Positions 21,501 to 32,587 of a DNA stretch of 64,000 bases are shown here, one piece after another. Source of the DNA: Inia geoffrensis. Taxonomy: Eukaryota > Chordata > Mammalia > Artiodactyla > Iniidae. The first letter of the stretch is position 1. The number at the start of each line of letters is the position of its first letter. The stretch covers positions 62,658,001-62,722,000 of the forward strand of contig CM070903.1 in NCBI GenBank assembly GCA_036417435.1, given 5' to 3'. The position numbers and the translations under genes were made by a program. The notes under the pieces are model-generated. The model made no database searches. It saw nothing but the letters and a program-made list of their open reading frames with translations, and was not told the DNA's origin.

Positions 21501-23189
21501 ATGCTCAAAACATGTAGGTGTCCACCCCACATCCACACGACTGTCCCGCAAGAACCTTAGAGAAAAAGTATTTAAAACCAGGAACATCGTCTTCTCCACA
21601 CTTCCTCACTTGCTAAGACTTACTTACCGATTTGACTTCCAATTTCTTCCCCATTTCTGTTTATGGCAACACACCTTTTCGAGTCATCAAGGCTTGAAAC
21701 CATCACATCATTTTTGACTCAAATGTCCTCACCTCCACATTCAGTCTCTTTCAAAGTTCGACCTATGTTTTTTTTTTTTTTTTTTTTTTTTTAACTTTCA
21801 ATGTCTCTCTAATCCAGAAGTTCTTACCACGGGATCATGGCCTTTAAGAGGTCTATGAACTATCTAATATTATATGGGGAAAAGGCCATAATTTTCATAA
21901 ATTCTTAAATGTATCAACTCAGATACATGGTATACCACAATCATCCCTTTACTCCTATTTCTTCTGCTACCTTGTAGTTGCAGGTTTTTAATACTTTCTG
22001 CCCAAATACAACAGCCTCTTACAGTCTTCCAATTTGTTTCATTCTTTGTACCACTGTCATAGTTATCTTAAAATATACTTCTAATCATGCCATTTCTACA
22101 ATCAACAATTTTCAGCACTTCCAAATTTCTTTCAAATAAACTAAAGAGTCTTAATTTAGCTCTCAAAACTAACTTCAGAACTTTTCTGATTCTCTCTCCA
22201 CATATTCTATGTGCCAGTAAAATAAATTGCACACTCTTCTTCTAATATCCTATCCAAAAAATATTAGTTGAATCATTTGTAATGAAAAACTTTAGGGAAA
22301 AATGCAAAACAAATCATCAATAGACAGAAAATGCAGATTTTCAAGAGATTCCACCCCAGGATGCTTCTCCCACTTGCACACACCTTTGTGTTCTACACTC
22401 CTCCATGCATAATTCATCATAATCTGAGTTAGAGAGTGGATGGTTTAGATAGGCCTGCTCTAGACCAGCTGGGGTTAAAAAAGAGTCAACTTTTGTTGCC
22501 ATTTCAACATAAAACTGTCAAAGAATTCCTTTTTCTAAAATCCAAGATTGTTAACCCAAACTTCCCTATTTCTAGCAATTCACTGCCTTCTTTGGCAGAT
22601 TTGATAGCTGATAGCTGACAATGTTTGTATGTCCACTCTGTTCTAGAGCCGTGTTCCCTTATCTGAGAATGCCCTTACCTACCTCAACATACAGGGCAGG
22701 GCCGCCCACGAGCAGCCAGATTTGCACCAAGTTACCCCCTCCTTCCTGATCTTGACTGATTGGACAGTAAGTGATACCTGCCTCAACCTGGGTCAATCAC
22801 CTTCCTCCTCAGACATTTGGAATTGGAATAGAGTGACTCTGAGCCAGGCATGACATGCAGCTGGAGGTCTAAGATGTAAATAGCAAGAGCTGTTAAGGGA
22901 ATGCAAAAAGCTATTCTGCAGCCCAAAAGAAGGGAAAAAGCAGATGATTTGAAAAAAGTAGACATAAAAGAGAATAAAAGTGTTCTGATGTCTTTCAGTT
23001 CCTGGTTTCAGACCTTCCAGGGGCCGGGCTCCCTCCCTTTCCTGGATTCTCTGAGAGGCACTCCTCTTCCTCCCCTTCCACGTTTTTAAAGTTAAACTAA
23101 CTTGAGTTGGTGTCTCATACTGGCAACCAAGATTCCTAACTCGTACGATAATCTGATTCCAGACTGATACTCTATATTCCTTCCTTCCT
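21501..23189. other. unassigned sequence with a 25-base T run
   Basis: The T run at 21768-21792 could be the tail of an unrecognised antisense retroposed copy, but no duplication was found. The rest shows no clear family. ORFs at 22436 and 22793 are unremarkable. Confidence 0.35.
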
Positions 23190-23640
23190 TCATTCAACAC
23201 ACATTGATTGAGCATCTACCAGATGCCAGAGACTCTGTTAGCCTCCCTGCAGGGACGTATAAAGAGAGACAAATAGGCAATTATAATTTAAGAAGACAAA
23301 CCCTCTGTCAGACCTATGTGCAAAATAGATAGATATGGCAAATAAACAGAGACTGAGGGGAGGGAACATAGATATTTTGAAAGTAAATGGTGCCTTAACT
23401 AAACCTTAAGCCAAGGCCTTATCAAGAAGGAAGGAAGGGTGCCCAGACAGAAGGAGCAACACGTGCAAAGGTGTGGAGGCAAGTGGAGTTTGATGTGTCC
23501 TGGGAACTGCAAGTCACTCTTAACATTTGGAATCTAGTGTATGTATGTTTGATATCTCCATGCAGAGAAGGGTGGCCAAATGTTAAGACCTGGGCCAGAT
23601 GTAGAGTATTTTCTATCATACCATGGATTCTCTCTTTAGG
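23190..23640 (-). repeat. L2 LINE relic, antisense
   Basis: CACATTGATTGAGCATCTACC, then GCCAGAGACTCTGTTAG, and after a gap GAGCAACACGTGCAAAGGTGTGGAGG correspond to the reverse-complemented L2 3' region. Confidence 0.65.
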
Positions 23641-23663
23641 TGATAGAGGGATACTGATAATTT

Positions 23664-24018
23664 TAGGCAGAGATTTTGTTGTCTGTGTTGGGTCTTCATT
23701 GCAGCATGGGGGCTTTCTCTAGTTGTAGTGAGCGGGGGGCTACTCTTTGTTGCAGTGCGCGGGCTTCTCATTGTGGTGGCTTCTCTTTGTTGCGGAGGAC
23801 GGGCTCTAGGTGTGTGGGCTTCAGTAGTTGTGGCACACAGGCTCAGTAGTTGTGACTCGCAGGCTCTAGAGCACAGGCTCAGTAGTTGTGGTACATGGGC
23901 TTAATTGCTCCGTGGCATGTGGGATCTTCCCGGACCATGGCTTGAACCCGTGTCCCCTGCATTGGCAGGTGAATTCTTAACCACTGTGCCACCAGTGAAG
24001 TCCCTAGGCAGCAGATTT
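23664..24018 (-). mobile_element. CHR-type SINE, long form, antisense
   Basis: The reverse-complemented head (CAGTGGTTAAGAATTCACC) with B box GGTTCAAGCC ends near 24004. The body carries the repeated ACAACTACTGAGCC units of the long form. An imperfect target duplication (TAGGCAGAGATTTT at 23664-23677 and TAGGCAGCAGATTT at 24005-24018) brackets 23678-24004. Many CpG sites have decayed, so it looks older than the short forms. Confidence 0.9.
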
Positions 24019-24834
24019 AAGACCTTATTTACAATAGCTCAAGCTCATCAACTTTGGATGGCATGTTCCGATATTTTAGCAAGTGGACTCATGTAAAATA
24101 GATGTTGTTATTAAATGCCTTAGAACTCAGGTATAATTATGCTTGTGCCTCTCTCTGGAGTAATACTTTTGATACATGGGTAAAATTCCTGTTCTCCTGT
24201 ATTTTACAAATTGCTTAGTTTACGATTCTCTCTTCAACATGTTCTATCTCCTTCTCTCTGTACATACCCATATCTTTTCAGTCATTTTTATAATTCTGTA
24301 TGTTAATTTCTTTCATGATTTATCTCAACATAAATCATTTTCTAATTTATTTTACAGTAATTATTATGATTAAATTTTAATAATAACCACATAGCAATTA
24401 ATCTCATTACAATTAAAAATGACATAAAGCTGGGAGAGATATAAAACATTTTGGATGTCAAGCCAGGAACCAAAAAGATTCCAACAAACTAGAGTGATTA
24501 TTGGACTCTAAGAAAATCCATATAACTGTGATAAAATGTAAGATCCACACTTGGGTCCTAAGAAACCAAGCCCCTACAATAATATAGGGGATAGCCCAAG
24601 CAAGAGAGCTTTTAGCTATCCGTTCACTCCATGTGAGTCAGCAGCGTACCATGGCTTCCCCCAAAGCAACTATGTCTCAGGGTCCATTTGTGGACATATG
24701 CCTCTCTTAAAGCAGGAGCCAATGGTCCCACCATTCTCGCTACTGGGTCTATGACACAAAGAATGTTGAGCTTATTTAGGCTTATCACACTTTAAGAAAG
24801 ATATAGAAAGGTCTTTACCTGTTCCAAGAAATAT
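24019..24834. other. unassigned AT-rich sequence
   Basis: No repeat or gene recognised. Confidence 0.4.
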
Positions 24835-24903
24835 GATATCATGAAGATATCATAAAGATATCCAAAGATATATTTTTTGGATATCATGAAGATATCCAAA
24901 AAA
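24835..24903. repeat. palindromic GATATC repeat cluster
   Basis: GATATCATGAAGATATC occurs perfectly twice (24835-24851 and 24880-24896). The second copy lies inside a larger inverted repeat, TTTTTTGGATATC (24873-24885), loop ATGAA, GATATCCAAAAAA (24891-24903), with 13-base perfect arms. An overlapping alternative stem uses GATATCCAAA near 24866 with TTTGGATATC. Confidence 0.9.
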
Positions 24904-25343
24904 GTGGGAATTTATGACATTTAGTTTGGAGAAAAGAAGAGTCAGTTGTTTTAAAATATGCAGAGAATTGTCATGCACAAGAGGAAAGGGAATCAGACTT
25001 GTTCTTTACAACCCCAAAGGGAAGAAATAGGACCAACGGGGTTAGGATGGGAGATATATGTAGACAGACTTTGGTATGGAATAAGAAAGAATTTTCTAAG
25101 CGTCAAGTCTGTCTAATGACAGAATGAGCTGCCTCAGATAGAGTAATGATTTCCGTCTCTGGAAATATTTAAGCTCAGGATGCATGACTACCTGTGGGGT
25201 TGCTATAGAAGGGATTTGAACTTTACCACTATTTTTGGTTTAGGTTCCTGAAGTTTCTTTAGGGAGGCTATTTTTACTGACAGGAGTAACCTCTTATACC
25301 ATCTTCACTTTTAAAAATCTTTCCTATCCTTTGAGACAAAGAT
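24904..25343. other. unassigned sequence
   Basis: No recognised family or ORF of interest. Confidence 0.4.
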
Positions 25344-25586
25344 AAAAATCCTCCAAATAGGGGCTTCCCTCGTGGCGCAGTGGTTGAGAGTCCGCCTGCT
25401 GATGCAGGGGCATGGGTTCGTGCCCTGGTCCGGGAAGATCCCACATGCCGTGGAGCGGCTGGGTCCATGAGCCATGGCCGCTGAGCCTGTGTGTCCGGAG
25501 CCTGTGCTCCACAATGGGAGAGACCACAACAGTGAGAGGCCCGCGTACCACAAAAAAAACAAAACAAAACAAAAATCCTCCAAATA
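25344..25586 (+). mobile_element. CHR-type SINE, short form
   Basis: GGGCTTCCCTCGTGGCGCAG head, B box GGTTCGTGCC near 25415, GAGCCATGGCCGCTGAGCC body and AAAACAAAAC tail. A perfect 16-base target duplication (AAAAATCCTCCAAATA) lies at 25344-25359 and 25571-25586. Antisense ORFs of 95-131 codons across it are not genes. Confidence 0.95.
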
Positions 25587-25689
25587 AGCCTCGTATGTAA
25601 TATAGAACCACTCTTTGGGTAATATAAATTCATTTTGTATATATTGCACTTTTCTTTTAATTTTTTCACATTATTTCAATGTAGTGGCT

Positions 25690-25790
25690 ATGAATATGTT
25701 TTATCACCTCTCATAGGTAGGTATCCCTTAAAGTGCTTTGTACAATCTAGATACTTAGTAAGTGCTTGCTGAATGAATGAATGTTGATTA
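25690..25790 (+). repeat. L2 3' end relic
   Basis: AAAGTGCTTTGTACAATCTAG then TTAGTAAGTGCTTGCTGAATGAATG is the sense 3' end of L2. Confidence 0.65.
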
Positions 25791-25998
25791 AAGACACACA
25801 AAGGCAAACATCCAAAGGATTTTTATTAATTTTAATTCTTCTTTAAACTATTTTGAAATTATTTCAAATTTGAAGTACAATTCAAAGAGCACCCATATTC
25901 CCCTTACCCAGATTTCTCACTGTTAACGTTTCATTGTATTTGCTCCATCTCTCTCTTTCTCCCTCCTTCAGGAACTCTCTCCCTCTCTCTCTGTATGT

Positions 25999-26060
25999 AC
26001 ATATACATTTGTATCATCTACACATATATACATATACATTTATATCATCTACACATATAT
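25999..26060. repeat. 31-base tandem duplication
   Basis: Two adjacent 31-base units (25999-26029 and 26030-26060) differ at one position (G/A in the TTT(G/A)TATC part). CT-rich (25950-25992) and TA/CA-rich microsatellites flank them. Confidence 0.85.
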
Positions 26061-26461
26061 TTACATATATATACACATATATATTATATTTCATTATCGT
26101 TAGTCATTTTTTAACCATTTGAGGGAAAGCTGAAAACAGTATTCCCCATCATCCCTAAATATTCCAACTTGTCAAAAACAAGGACATTCTCCTACATATA
26201 ACCATTGTACAGGCCTTTAAATCAGGACATCAGTAACGATACCACACTTCTGTCCAAAGCAGATGCTGTCTTCAGTTTTGCAAACTGTCCCAACAAAGAC
26301 TCTTTTGTCTTCTGGTCCAGGATGGCATCCAGGAACTCACTGCATTTAGTCGTCATGTCTCTTTAGTCTCTTCCAAATCTGGGTATAGGGCTTCATCCTT
26401 TCCCTGTCTTTCATGTTCTCAACAGATAGTGGAGGGTCAACAGCTGGATAGTTTAACATGG

Positions 26462-26655
26462 TAGCCACTAGCCACGTGTAGTTATTTAAATTAAAATTCA
26501 TTAAAATTAAATAAAATTAATAATTTCACTTCTTAGTCACACTAGCCACATTTCAAGTGCTAAATGGCCACACGTGGCTTATGGCTACCCCACTGACAGC
26601 ACAGTTCAAAGACATTGCCATCACTGCAGTAAGTTCTGTTGGACACTTCTGGTCT
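26462..26655 (-). mobile_element. hAT-type nonautonomous element (MER1 group-like)
   Basis: TAGCCACTAGCCACGTGTAG, the AAATTAAAATTCATTAAAATTAAAT core, and AGTGCTAAATGGCCACACGTGGC through AAGTTCTGTTGGACA match a common nonautonomous hAT whose end reads TGTCCAATAGAA. The exact subfamily is not certain. Confidence 0.6.
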
Positions 26656-26934
26656 TCAGAATGACTTTCAACCTGTCTATCCTGAACGTTTCCTCATGAC
26701 CAGTCACAAGTCATGCTTCTTTGCAAGAATGCCACACAAATGATGCTATGCTCTTCTCAGTGCATCACATAAGGGAATATTTTCTTTAATATCTCTGTTT
26801 AATTTGACTCTTTATTCCATACTATCATGAGCAACACTTACTAAGTTCTGCTCGATATATAGTAATATGACATTATAACAAAGCACATAACCCAGTCCTT
26901 GATATCAAGAAACTTGTCACCTCGCAAGCTGGAT

Positions 26935-27040
26935 ATAGTGTAGTTGTTAAGAGTCCAAGCTTCAGCCACAGAGAGCTCTATATCTGAGTTCCAGCACTGC
27001 CACTTTACAGAATAATCTCCCTGTTCAACCAACGTTCATG
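26935..27040 (+). repeat. MIR relic, 5' half
   Basis: AGTGTAGTTGTTAAGAGTCC (A-box part), then CTGAGTTCCAGCACTGCCAC, follow the MIR tRNA-like head. Confidence 0.7.
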
Positions 27041-27614
27041 TGTTGAGCGCATACTCAAGTGCAAGCCATTGCAGGAAGTAAGTTTGTGGAAGGCAGAGAC
27101 CACGACCTTCTTGGTATCCTTTACAACACCTAAGTTAGTTAGGCTTCACAATAGCAGTAGATTGACGGAATGGAAGAACCCATAAATGCTGCGATGATTC
27201 GAAGACAACATAAAATTTTGTCACAAATAGAGTTTAGGAAAGCTGTATTGCGTCAAACACTCTTGGTAATTTTAAATGAAAGTTGCGTATTAATGGAAAG
27301 GATTATATTTAACTCAGCCATCCTGGCTGCAGACCTACTTAGAGCTGAATAACCCTACCCAGACTCACCCATATCTCAGCATGCAGTGAGTCTGGTAAAA
27401 AGAACTAGTGGATCAAATATTTATGTCCTCCCAAAGTCCAGGAAAAAGGGAAGGGAAGGATATTATATAGTTGCACAAATTAGATTTTCTCATAAGAAAT
27501 AAATCATGTTATTAATCTATCATAAGTACGTACATGCTATGGGCTAAATCTCCATTTTCGGTTTGCTGTTAAACATAGCCATCTTTCTGGGACTGTGATT
27601 ATGTAGAGTACAGA
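27041..27614. other. unassigned sequence
   Basis: The ORF at 27170-27352 (60 codons) has a varied amino-acid composition but no motif I recognise. I do not call it a gene. Confidence 0.35.
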
Positions 27615-27835
27615 TAGGTTTGTGACTGAAAAGCACAAACTCCATAGTCAGACTAGCTCTGTCAACTTGTCCAAGTTACTCACCTCTCTGCACCTCAATT
27701 TCTCCATTTGTGAAATGTTGACAGCAATAGTTCCTAGATCATAGGGTTGCTTCAAGAATTAAAAGAAAATGAACGTAAAGTCCCTTCTCAGCATGAATTC
27801 TGGTGCATGGTAAGGGTTTAATACATGCTTGCTGT
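27615..27835 (+). repeat. MIR relic
   Basis: AAACTCCATAGTCAGACTAG, TTGTCCAAGTTACTCACCTC, CTCAATTTCTCCATTTGTG, ATCATAGGGTTGCTTCAAG and GGTGCATGGTAAGGG occur in MIR order, nearly complete. Confidence 0.8.
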
Positions 27836-27914
27836 TGTATTTTATGCTTTATTTCTTCCTTGTTTGTCATAACCCTACCTATTTCCTTCTGCTCCAATAC
27901 TTATACTTACATAA

Positions 27915-28090
27915 AATCATAGAACTTTAGAACTGAAAATGTTATTACAAGTCACCTTGTGACCCATTCATTTTTTTAAGAAGAATAACCTGAAATTTGG
28001 TTTATTAGTACATTTCTTGGTTGAATCTGCTACTCAAGGGCAAAGCCCAGGATAGAACCACTTTCTGCTATATCATACTGACTGTGAACC
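27915..28090 (-). repeat. MIR3-like relic, antisense
   Basis: ATCATAGAACTTTAGAACTG, GTCACCTTGTGACCCATTC, and CAAAGCCCAGGATAGAACC correspond to the reverse complement of MIR3. Confidence 0.5.
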
Positions 28091-28094
28091 AGAA

Positions 28095-28340
28095 CTGTGT
28101 TCTTTGGTCTGCATATTTATTAAGTACTACTATAAGCCTAGCATTAGGCTAAGCCCTGGGGATTAGAAACAAAAAATGATGATGTAGCTCCTTCTTGGGA
28201 AGCACTCACAAGGGTGGGGGAAGCAGGCAGGGAACGAAGGTGTAAATCCATTAAAATGCAGTAAGATAGCATGGCTAATATACAGGTGTGCAAAGGGAGC
28301 TGTGAGACAATTTGACTCCCTTAGAGAGTCTGGGTTTTGA
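28095..28340 (-). repeat. L2 3' end relic, antisense
   Basis: TTTATTAAGTACTACTATAAGCC then AGGCTAAGCCCTGGGGATTAG and the TAGCTCCTTCTTGGGAAGC segment match the L2 end read backwards. Confidence 0.65.
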
Positions 28341-28589
28341 CAGATCTTTTTCATAGATGCCAGATATTCATGAAGAACCACCTGCAATCATCTATTTCCA
28401 GTAGAATACCCATCCACACACAGGTAGTCAGTCCCCAGCTAGGATATGACTCATTTCTGCTAATATCACACCCTCTCCTATCAGAGCTGTTGGATTAGTT
28501 TACCAGTATGCATCTATGACCTCTTCACTCTCGGCCTAAATATGGTTTTTAATTTGAGAGAGGAGATAGATGAAACAATGACCTGAGAG

Positions 28590-28760
28590 CATAGATTTGT
28601 TAGAGTGAAATATAATTATGCTACTGACTTGTTGTATGACTTGGTAGAAATCATTTCTTCATGCTGCTTTTATCTACTTATCTCTAACAAAATCTCCTAC
28701 TCCCCAGGGCCATTGTGGGAAAAATTTTGCCCAAGTGATGCATGATGCTTTGTAATTATG
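28590..28760 (+). repeat. MIR-like relic
   Basis: TGCTACTGACTTGTTGTATGAC, AGAAATCATTTCTTC, and CCAGGGCCATTGTGG follow MIR order, strongly diverged. Confidence 0.45.
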
Positions 28761-29089
28761 AAACATTTTTCACTAAAAATACTAATTTCTTATGTCTGTC
28801 TATTCTATTTGATACAATTATGATATTTGCAAATGTGCAAATATACCAGGAAGAAAAGTTATAAAATAGTATTTGAAGGACTTTAGAGTCTCCTTTGTTT
28901 CTGAATGAATATGTGTAATCATTCTGCAAATGGGTTAAGCGTTTCTTCGTACAAGATTTGGAATGTATATTCAACATGACTGCAGCTTAACTTCTGAGGC
29001 AAGAAAAGATGGAAGTCCTCAGGATAATGGACAATACCAGTTTTAAAAGCTATCATCCTGAATCCTATGATGAATTGCTGAATTCACCT
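28761..29089. other. unassigned sequence
   Basis: AT-rich, nothing recognised. Confidence 0.4.
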
Positions 29090-29400
29090 TATTCATTTAT
29101 TCATGCTTCCATTCAAGAGCAGTACGCTGAGCTCTTATATGTCAGTTGCCAGGCCAGGCATAAAAGATACGAGGTTGAATAAACATCTGTCTATTGGTTA
29201 GTTAATGAGTGAATGAATAAATGAATCTATAAATATATCTCTCTCCCTGCTCCACAGAGGTCCTCACACTCTAGTAGACAAGACAGAAATATATATAGCT
29301 AACTATAAGACAATGTGATAAATGCTGTAACAGAATGATGGCCAAAGTGCCAGAGGACATACTAGTTCTGCCTGACAGCTATGTCAGAGAATGCTTTGTA
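29090..29400 (-). repeat. L2 3' region relic, antisense
   Basis: ATTCATTTATTCATGC, GCTCTTATATGTCAGTTGCC, and CTCACACTCTAGTAGACAAGAC appear in antisense L2 order. Confidence 0.6.
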
Positions 29401-29410
29401 CTGGCAATAT

Positions 29411-29465
29411 TTAACTCAAATATTAAATTTAACTCAAATAATTAACTCAAATATTTAACTCAAAT
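29411..29465. repeat. short tandem array of TTAACTCAAAT
   Basis: Perfect copies start at 29411, 29429, 29442 and 29455, with spacings of 18, 13 and 13 bases. Confidence 0.9.
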
Positions 29466-29529
29466 ATTAAAAAGAATTAGCCAACTCAGATAGTCCCAAA
29501 GCCAATTATGAAAAGTCCATCTTACACTG

Positions 29530-30050
29530 ATTTATTTTAATATTAAAGTTTTTAAAATTTATTTACAGCATTATGGCTACATGGTTCAAGATTCAAAAGC
29601 CACAAGGGGTATGTGAGAAAAGTTCCTATCTCACCCTTGTCACTCAGCTATCCAGTCATCTATTCCCTTTGCTGAAGGATCTAATGTTATCAGGGTTACT
29701 TAGAAAGAAGTTAAATATATATATATTTAAATAAATAATTTATATAAATATATATGTACACACTTAACTTTTGCTGTAATAAAAAGTCTTGCAACAAATA
29801 TTTCTATACATATTATATTTTGTAGCAATAATACCAAGAAATCAGATTATAAGGTCAAGAGGTAATTATATGGAATTTTGATAGGTATTGCCAAGTTGCA
29901 TCACCTTGCTCTCCAACCGGCAAGTGTGACAATGTCTGTTTCTCCACATTAGCAGTAGCTAATTATTCATCATTAACAGCCTGTTGCAAAAACTCTTTTG
30001 GTTTTTTCTAGTTTATTACATCCCCGCTGCTTTTAAACACCTTAATTATC
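29530..30050 (-). repeat. ancient L1 3' region, antisense
   Basis: AAGATTCAAAAGCCACAAGG near the start, then GAATTTTGATAGGTATTGCC, ACCTTGCTCTCCAACCGG, and CTGTTTCTCCACATTAGC are recognisable old L1 3' sequence read backwards. A TA-rich microsatellite sits at about 29715-29755. Confidence 0.65.
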
Positions 30051-30289
30051 AGACCTTTAATTCCTGTCTCTGATCTGGAACTGTTTTTGGCTCATGCCAG
30101 AATCACTGAAACTTTATGGTAAATTTCTATACCTGGAAAAAAAGACAGTCTAAATGTATGTACAGTTCACACATATTTGCCCTTTGGAACTTTAGAACCA
30201 TTTGACCAGAATATTATATTTAAAATGTTGCATCTTGTATTTTGGTATACATTTGGGAAATTTGCCATCTTTATAAAATTGAATATTTT

Positions 30290-31260
30290 TATCAAGGTAC
30301 ATGTATATCTTCCCTTTTACTCAAGCCTTCTTTCATTCTATCAATAAAGTTCTTTTGCTTTATCATTCAGATCTTGCACATTTCTTAATTTTATTTTAGT
30401 TAAATCCACATTTAGTGTTTTTATCATTATGACTATGTGAATATGGTTCACTGTTGAGGTAGATAATAAATCATTATCACATTTTCATCCTGACATAACT
30501 CTTTTTGTTTTTCTGGAGCTATCAATTGCCTCATGTATTTTTCTATATGCTAAAATGTCCTCTAGGTCTTCCCACATTCTCCTATGGCTCTGTAAAACTT
30601 CTCTCAGTATTCCACATGTTCAAACCTGTCAGGTATACCAGAAGTTCCCATTTGTTTTCTCTGGTGATCTGCCTCCCAGTCCTCTGTCTTCCTATTCCAA
30701 TCATTGTTGCTCTGCTACAAAGTCCTGGGCCTTCCCTTCCCAGTTACCTGGAGATTACCTTTGGCTCTGTACTATTGCATCCCCTGTATCTTCCTCATTC
30801 TTGGTTTTCTCTCTCACTTTGTTGGAGTACACCCTTTAGTAGCTTCATGAAGAAAGTTTTGTTCTCTCTTCACACTTGATGCCTAGTTTGTCTGGGTAAA
30901 GAATTCCAGGATAAACATGTTTCACTCACATTTGAAGTACTTTGGAGTAGGTCCCCATTATCTTCCAGATTCTTGTGTGCGGCTACTGAGAAGTCTGAAG
31001 CTACTCTTTGCTACGTGACCTCTTTTACTGTCTGCAAGTTTTGAGGATCTTGTTTTTCCTCCTAATGCTAAGAATTTCCATGATAGGAATATCTTTTTTT
31101 TTTTTTTCAATTACTATGCTGGGGATTCAGTGGGCTTAAGATTCATGTCTTTTTGTTCTGAAAGACGTTCTTGCATTACTTCTTTGAGAAATTATTTCTC
31201 ATCACCTCCTTTTCTCTTTCTCTGGGACTCCTACTAATTAGATTTTGGATCTCCTAGTGT
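30290..31260 (-). repeat. ancient L1 fragments, antisense
   Basis: TTCATTCTATCAATAAAGTTC to GATCTTGCACATTTC resembles antisense ORF2. From 30500, GATGCCTAGTTTGTCTGGG, AGAATTCCAGG, TACTGAGAAGTCTGAAGC and CTCTGGGACTCCTACTAATTAG resemble an antisense ORF1/upstream region. The last phrase aligns with the CTGGAACCCCTATAATTCG site of the younger L1 at 16150. ORFs at 30505 and 30555 are by-products. Confidence 0.6.
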
Positions 31261-31489
31261 GATAAAATGAATGTGGATTCATTCACAAAATGCTAACTTA
31301 GATGAGTTACATTATGCATTATTAAATTTGAAAATACCCCTTTTTTTAGAGGCATACCAAAACAGAGTATCTTATAGTGATAATATGGAATTTGCTAACA
31401 CCAATAACTGGTTAAAACTGAAACTGTTTATATGTATATTTTAAGGGTTTTAAATGTATGCATGGGTTACGCACAGTCATTTAATGGGC

Positions 31490-31690
31490 TATGGAGGCAG
31501 GTGGGGCTGCGTAAAATTTGGCTCTACTGCTTACTACCTGCCTAAATTCTCTGAACCTGTTTCCACATCAGCAAAATGGAGATGGTAATGACACTTGTGA
31601 TATTTAATTGTGCTATTTAAATGTTAAAATGTACTCAAAGAACTTTTCATAATGCCTGCCACATAGTATATAGTCAATAAATAGTATATG
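31490..31690 (+). repeat. MIR relic, near complete
   Basis: TTTGGCTCTACTGCTTACTACC, TTCTCTGAACCTGTTTCC, CAGCAAAATGGAGATGGTAATG and GCCTGCCACATAGTATATAGTC follow the MIR consensus. Confidence 0.8.
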
Positions 31691-32587
31691 TTTTTTCTAG
31701 TGGAATGGGTTAAGGGGAAGTTGACAATGTTTAGAATACTTGGCCCACTAGAATCTGATTTCATAGAGAGCTGCCATGTGTTTCTATAAACATTCTGATG
31801 TTACTTTGTAAGACATGAACACTATACAAAGTGGGCCATTCATCTGACTTTAGAATAGCATGTCTTATATTCTTGTATCCAGAAAAGCCCTTTTTGTTGC
31901 CATACTGATGAATAGCTCAAGAAGTTCTTTATCAAACTGTGTAGTTTAGTCCCCTAGTTACTCATTAACCTATGAAGGAAAATAGGCAACGAAAAAAAGC
32001 AAGAAAGGTGGACCCAAACAGAAAAAGGTGGTGAGATCAGAGGAGGAAAAACAGATATAGAGGGAACCAAGACCAAAGGCAGGAAATGAGGAGAGACCTG
32101 AAAGAACCTTTGGGTTGGGATAGTGTTTAGTGAAATGGTTCTGTCAGTGTGATAAGTGGCCTTTCCCTGGAATAATCCCAGAATCAGTCTCATGGATCAA
32201 TCTTATTAGAGGTAAAAATAAGAAGACTGTTGGAGATGGAGGCACAAATCCAACAGAAGAGTTTTGACTGCCAAGGCCATTCCACGTGCAGCTAAAACCG
32301 AGAGAGATATACATAAGCTACTGATGGCTGCTACCTCCATGGTGTATGGAACAATGGTTTTTCTGGGAAAGCATCTTGCTGATAGAAACAAATGTTAGTT
32401 TTTGCATCTGTAGTCCATCTACTTTCTTGAACCTATTGTCTGGTTATCTGGTTAGCCTAGTTTATCATGTTCTCTCTGAGACAAAGATTAAGAGAATGGA
32501 GAAACACAAAACATGGAATTACTTCTGGATCCTGATTTAAAGTGGTGTGATGTTGACACTAGCTCACCTGATCATCAAAGAGGCCCT
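31691..32587. other. unassigned sequence
   Basis: No family recognised. A purine-rich block lies at about 31975-32110. Confidence 0.4.

Larger units (their letters stand above)
25840..26800 (-). repeat. ancient L1 3'UTR, antisense
   Basis: AGAGCACCCATATTCCCCTTACCC, CACTGTTAACGTTTCATTG, AACAAGGACATTCTCCTACATA, TCTTCTGGTCCAGGATGGCATCC, TTTAGTCGTCATGTCTCTTTAG and CTCTTCTCAGTGCATCACAT appear in the order of an old L1M 3'UTR read backwards. It is interrupted by a hAT-like element at 26462-26655 and a 31-base tandem duplication at 25999-26060. Confidence 0.75.

Noticed and set aside
25274..25669. 131-codon minus-strand ORF
   Set aside because: Mostly the complement of the short CHR SINE, with flanking unique bases added by chance.
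29715..29755. Possible origin or AT-hairpin element
   Set aside because: A plain TA/ATTT microsatellite inside an L1 relic.
30505..30879. 124-codon plus-strand ORF
   Set aside because: Located in antisense old L1 sequence, with a pyrimidine-rich composition and no domain.
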